From Candidatus Latescibacterota bacterium (GTDB lineage Bacteria; Latescibacterota; Latescibacteria; Latescibacterales; Latescibacteraceae), in the NCBI GenBank assembly GCA_018656855.1, contig JABHYP010000659.1:1-7605 (forward strand): a stretch of 7,605 nt of DNA. The letters run 5' to 3'. The position numbers were made by a program, and so were the translations under genes. Shown in pieces: positions 6,301 to 7,605 of this stretch. Position 1 is the stretch's first letter; each line of letters begins with the position of its first letter. The notes under the pieces were generated by a model that was not told where the DNA came from, did no database searches, and saw only the letters and a program-made list of their open reading frames with translations.

Positions 6301-7421
6301 GAAAAGTATCTCTTTATGTTCTTAAAGAATTCCTTTCCTTTCTTTGGTATATAATTCTTGCTTTTATTGCAATTTTTGTCCTCGTCGATCTTGTGGAAAA
6401 TTTCGACGGATTCATTGACAACAAATTGAAGAGTGGTTTAATTTTCCTCTATTATATCTTTTATTTGCCATATATCGTTGTTTTAACGCTGCCAGTATCC
6501 ATGCTTCTCGCTACAATGTTCAGCCTCGGAAGGCTCGGTGGAGATAATGAGATTATCGCTGCAAAAGCTTCTGGAATTAGTCTTTACAGAATTCTTCTGC
6601 CGCTGTACGTTTTTTCTTTTCTGATGGGATTTGTCGTGATGTTTTTCGCAGAATCCTTTGTTCCCCGCACAAATCTATACAGAGAAGACATAATGATGCA
6701 AAAAAATGAATACAAATTTACGCTTTCAAGAAACAGGGAGATGGATAGGAACATGGTCTATCTGTCAAACAACGACGGGCGAATAATATTTGCACGCAGC
6801 TATTCGTCAACAAATAAAATCGCTCGTAACGTTTTTATTATTGAACAGACACAGATTTCAACAAATGAAAACAATAATAGTGATATGAAGCGCGAAAGCT
6901 TGCTCAGCAGAATTGATGCCCGTTATATGATATTCTCAAACGAAATGTGGACTTTGCACAATGCTGTCGTAAGAACATTTACTGATAATGGTGAGGTTCT
7001 TGAGCACCATAAAACCCTTCCGGCGCCCTTCATTACCAGAAAACCATCCGATTTTGCCCGTATCGACCTAAAACCTGACGAGATGAACTATTTTCAGCTA
7101 AGCAAATATATTGAAAAAGTGAATGACATGGGAGGCGATGCATCTGACAGGCTTGTGGATTTATTCCTGAAGATATCATTCCCATTTGTGTCATTTGTGA
7201 TTGTTTTTTTCGGAGCTCCTATGGCAGCAGGTTCAACGAAACGCGGGAAAACCGCTTCGTTCGGTATCGCACTTGTTATAGCTTTTATATATTATTCTCT
7301 CGTTCATGCGTGTCAGGTGCTGGGAAGGAACAATGCACTCGAGCCTTTTACAGCAGCCTGGTTACCGAACTTATTGTTTTTTTGTGTTGGACTTTTTATG
7401 CTCGCTCATGCAAAAAAATAG
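6297..7421 (+). CDS. lptG: LPS export ABC transporter permease LptG (YjgP/YjgQ family)
   Basis: This is the second permease of the LPS extraction complex and the expected heterodimer partner of the gene upstream. The 374-residue product starts MRKVSLYVLKEFLSFLWYIILAFIAIFVLVDLVENFDGF, matching the LptG first membrane segment ending in a D-x-x-E-x-F/D motif. Further membrane segments lie near 48-76, 98-120, 290-312, 318-342 and 352-372, with a periplasmic beta-rich domain at about 121-255. Typical family stretches are FSLGRLGGDNEIIAAKASGIS (75-95) and the cytoplasmic-side DEMNYFQLSKYIEKVNDMGGDA (261-282). The end has LKISFPFVSFVIVFFGAPMA and FTAAWLPNLLFF, which favour LptG over LptF. AGGTGA (6285-6290) sits 6 bases before the ATG and supports the start. 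It is convergent with the regulator gene 50 bases downstream. Confidence 0.92.
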   Translation: MRKVSLYVLKEFLSFLWYIILAFIAIFVLVDLVENFDGFIDNKLKSGLIFLYYIFYLPYIVVLTLPVSMLLATMFSLGRLGGDNEIIAAKASGISLYRILLPLYVFSFLMGFVVMFFAESFVPRTNLYREDIMMQKNEYKFTLSRNREMDRNMVYLSNNDGRIIFARSYSSTNKIARNVFIIEQTQISTNENNNSDMKRESLLSRIDARYMIFSNEMWTLHNAVVRTFTDNGEVLEHHKTLPAPFITRKPSDFARIDLKPDEMNYFQLSKYIEKVNDMGGDASDRLVDLFLKISFPFVSFVIVFFGAPMAAGSTKRGKTASFGIALVIAFIYYSLVHACQVLGRNNALEPFTAAWLPNLLFFCVGLFMLAHAKK

Positions 7422-7471
7422 ATGTTAGTTAGTAAATAAGTTTCAGATTATTCAGTTCAAGTATGTATTTT

Positions 7472-7605
7472 TCACTTTGCCTCTTTAGAAATCTCATACA
7501 TTTTCATTTTGCGATATAGAGTGGTTCGATTTATTCCGAGAAGCTTTGCGGAGGTTTTACGCTGCCACTCGCATTTTTCCAGTGTTGCAATAATATGTTC
7601 TCTTT
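7472..7605 (-). CDS. Sigma-54-dependent (NtrC-family) regulator, C-terminal Fis-type HTH fragment
   Basis: The last 43 residues of a gene that runs off the right edge are visible, read on the - strand from codon 7603-7601 to the TGA at 7474-7472. The sequence contains HIIATLEKCEWQRKTSAKLLGINRTTLYRKMKMY, which fits the Fis/HTH_8 domain that closes NtrC-type activators ('I..aL....wn...AA..LGI.RtTLYRKmk.y'). The position usually held by Asn in WNRS/GNRT is Gln here, a minor change. The AAA+ and receiver domains, if present, lie outside the window, so the target genes and signal cannot be named. This frame is short and easily missed because it has no start in the window. No clear terminator separates it from lptG. 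Confidence 0.85.
   Translation of the reverse strand, partial: REHIIATLEKCEWQRKTSAKLLGINRTTLYRKMKMYEISKEAK

Overview
This AT-rich window carries chromosomal housekeeping genes from a Gram-negative bacterium with an LPS-type outer membrane. The best guess at the lineage is Planctomycetota or a close relative. The main reason is the RuvA protein. Where proteobacterial RuvA has the acidic pin (RED-x-LLYGF), this one has a longer segment reading YIEG...NLFPRLVGF, a form I associate with planctomycete RuvA. The RuvB N-terminus (RERIISGKP...FTWSLRPKTL) fits the same guess. This is recall of family patterns, not a database result.

Layout, left to right. Positions 1-1912 hold the Holliday-junction resolvasome genes in the order ruvC (3' end only), ruvA, ruvB, all on the + strand; ruvC and ruvA overlap by 4 bases. 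After a very AT-rich 258-base gap come two + strand genes 27 bases apart: a small unrecognised exported protein with an NTF2-like look (2171-2770), and a membrane-anchored divergent polysaccharide deacetylase of the YibQ/DUF610 group (2798-3940). A 220-base gap then contains an inverted repeat built from roughly 9-base GATT/AATC modules. Next is a single-domain nitroreductase on the - strand (4161-4673). It is divergent from lptF (4830-6035), which is followed after an unusually wide 261-base gap by lptG (6297-7421). The window ends with the C-terminal Fis-type helix-turn-helix of an NtrC-family regulator on the - strand (7472-7605), convergent with lptG.

Functionally there are two themes. 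RuvA and RuvB form the branch-migration motor and RuvC the nuclease that together process Holliday junctions. LptF and LptG are the transmembrane pair of the ABC transporter that extracts LPS from the inner membrane; their partners LptB, LptC, LptA and LptD are not in the window. The nitroreductase and the deacetylase/lipoprotein pair have no demonstrable link to either theme.

No new defence system, mobile element with a transposase, CRISPR array, tRNA or rRNA is visible. The points most worth a second look are non-coding: the GATT/AATC inverted repeat at 3985-4064, and the lptF-lptG gap, which holds a CGCAGAG hairpin, a 12-base perfect palindrome next to a perfect TATAAT, and a 22-codon frame that overlaps the lptG start. 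The divergent DNA-binding loops of RuvA are also notable.
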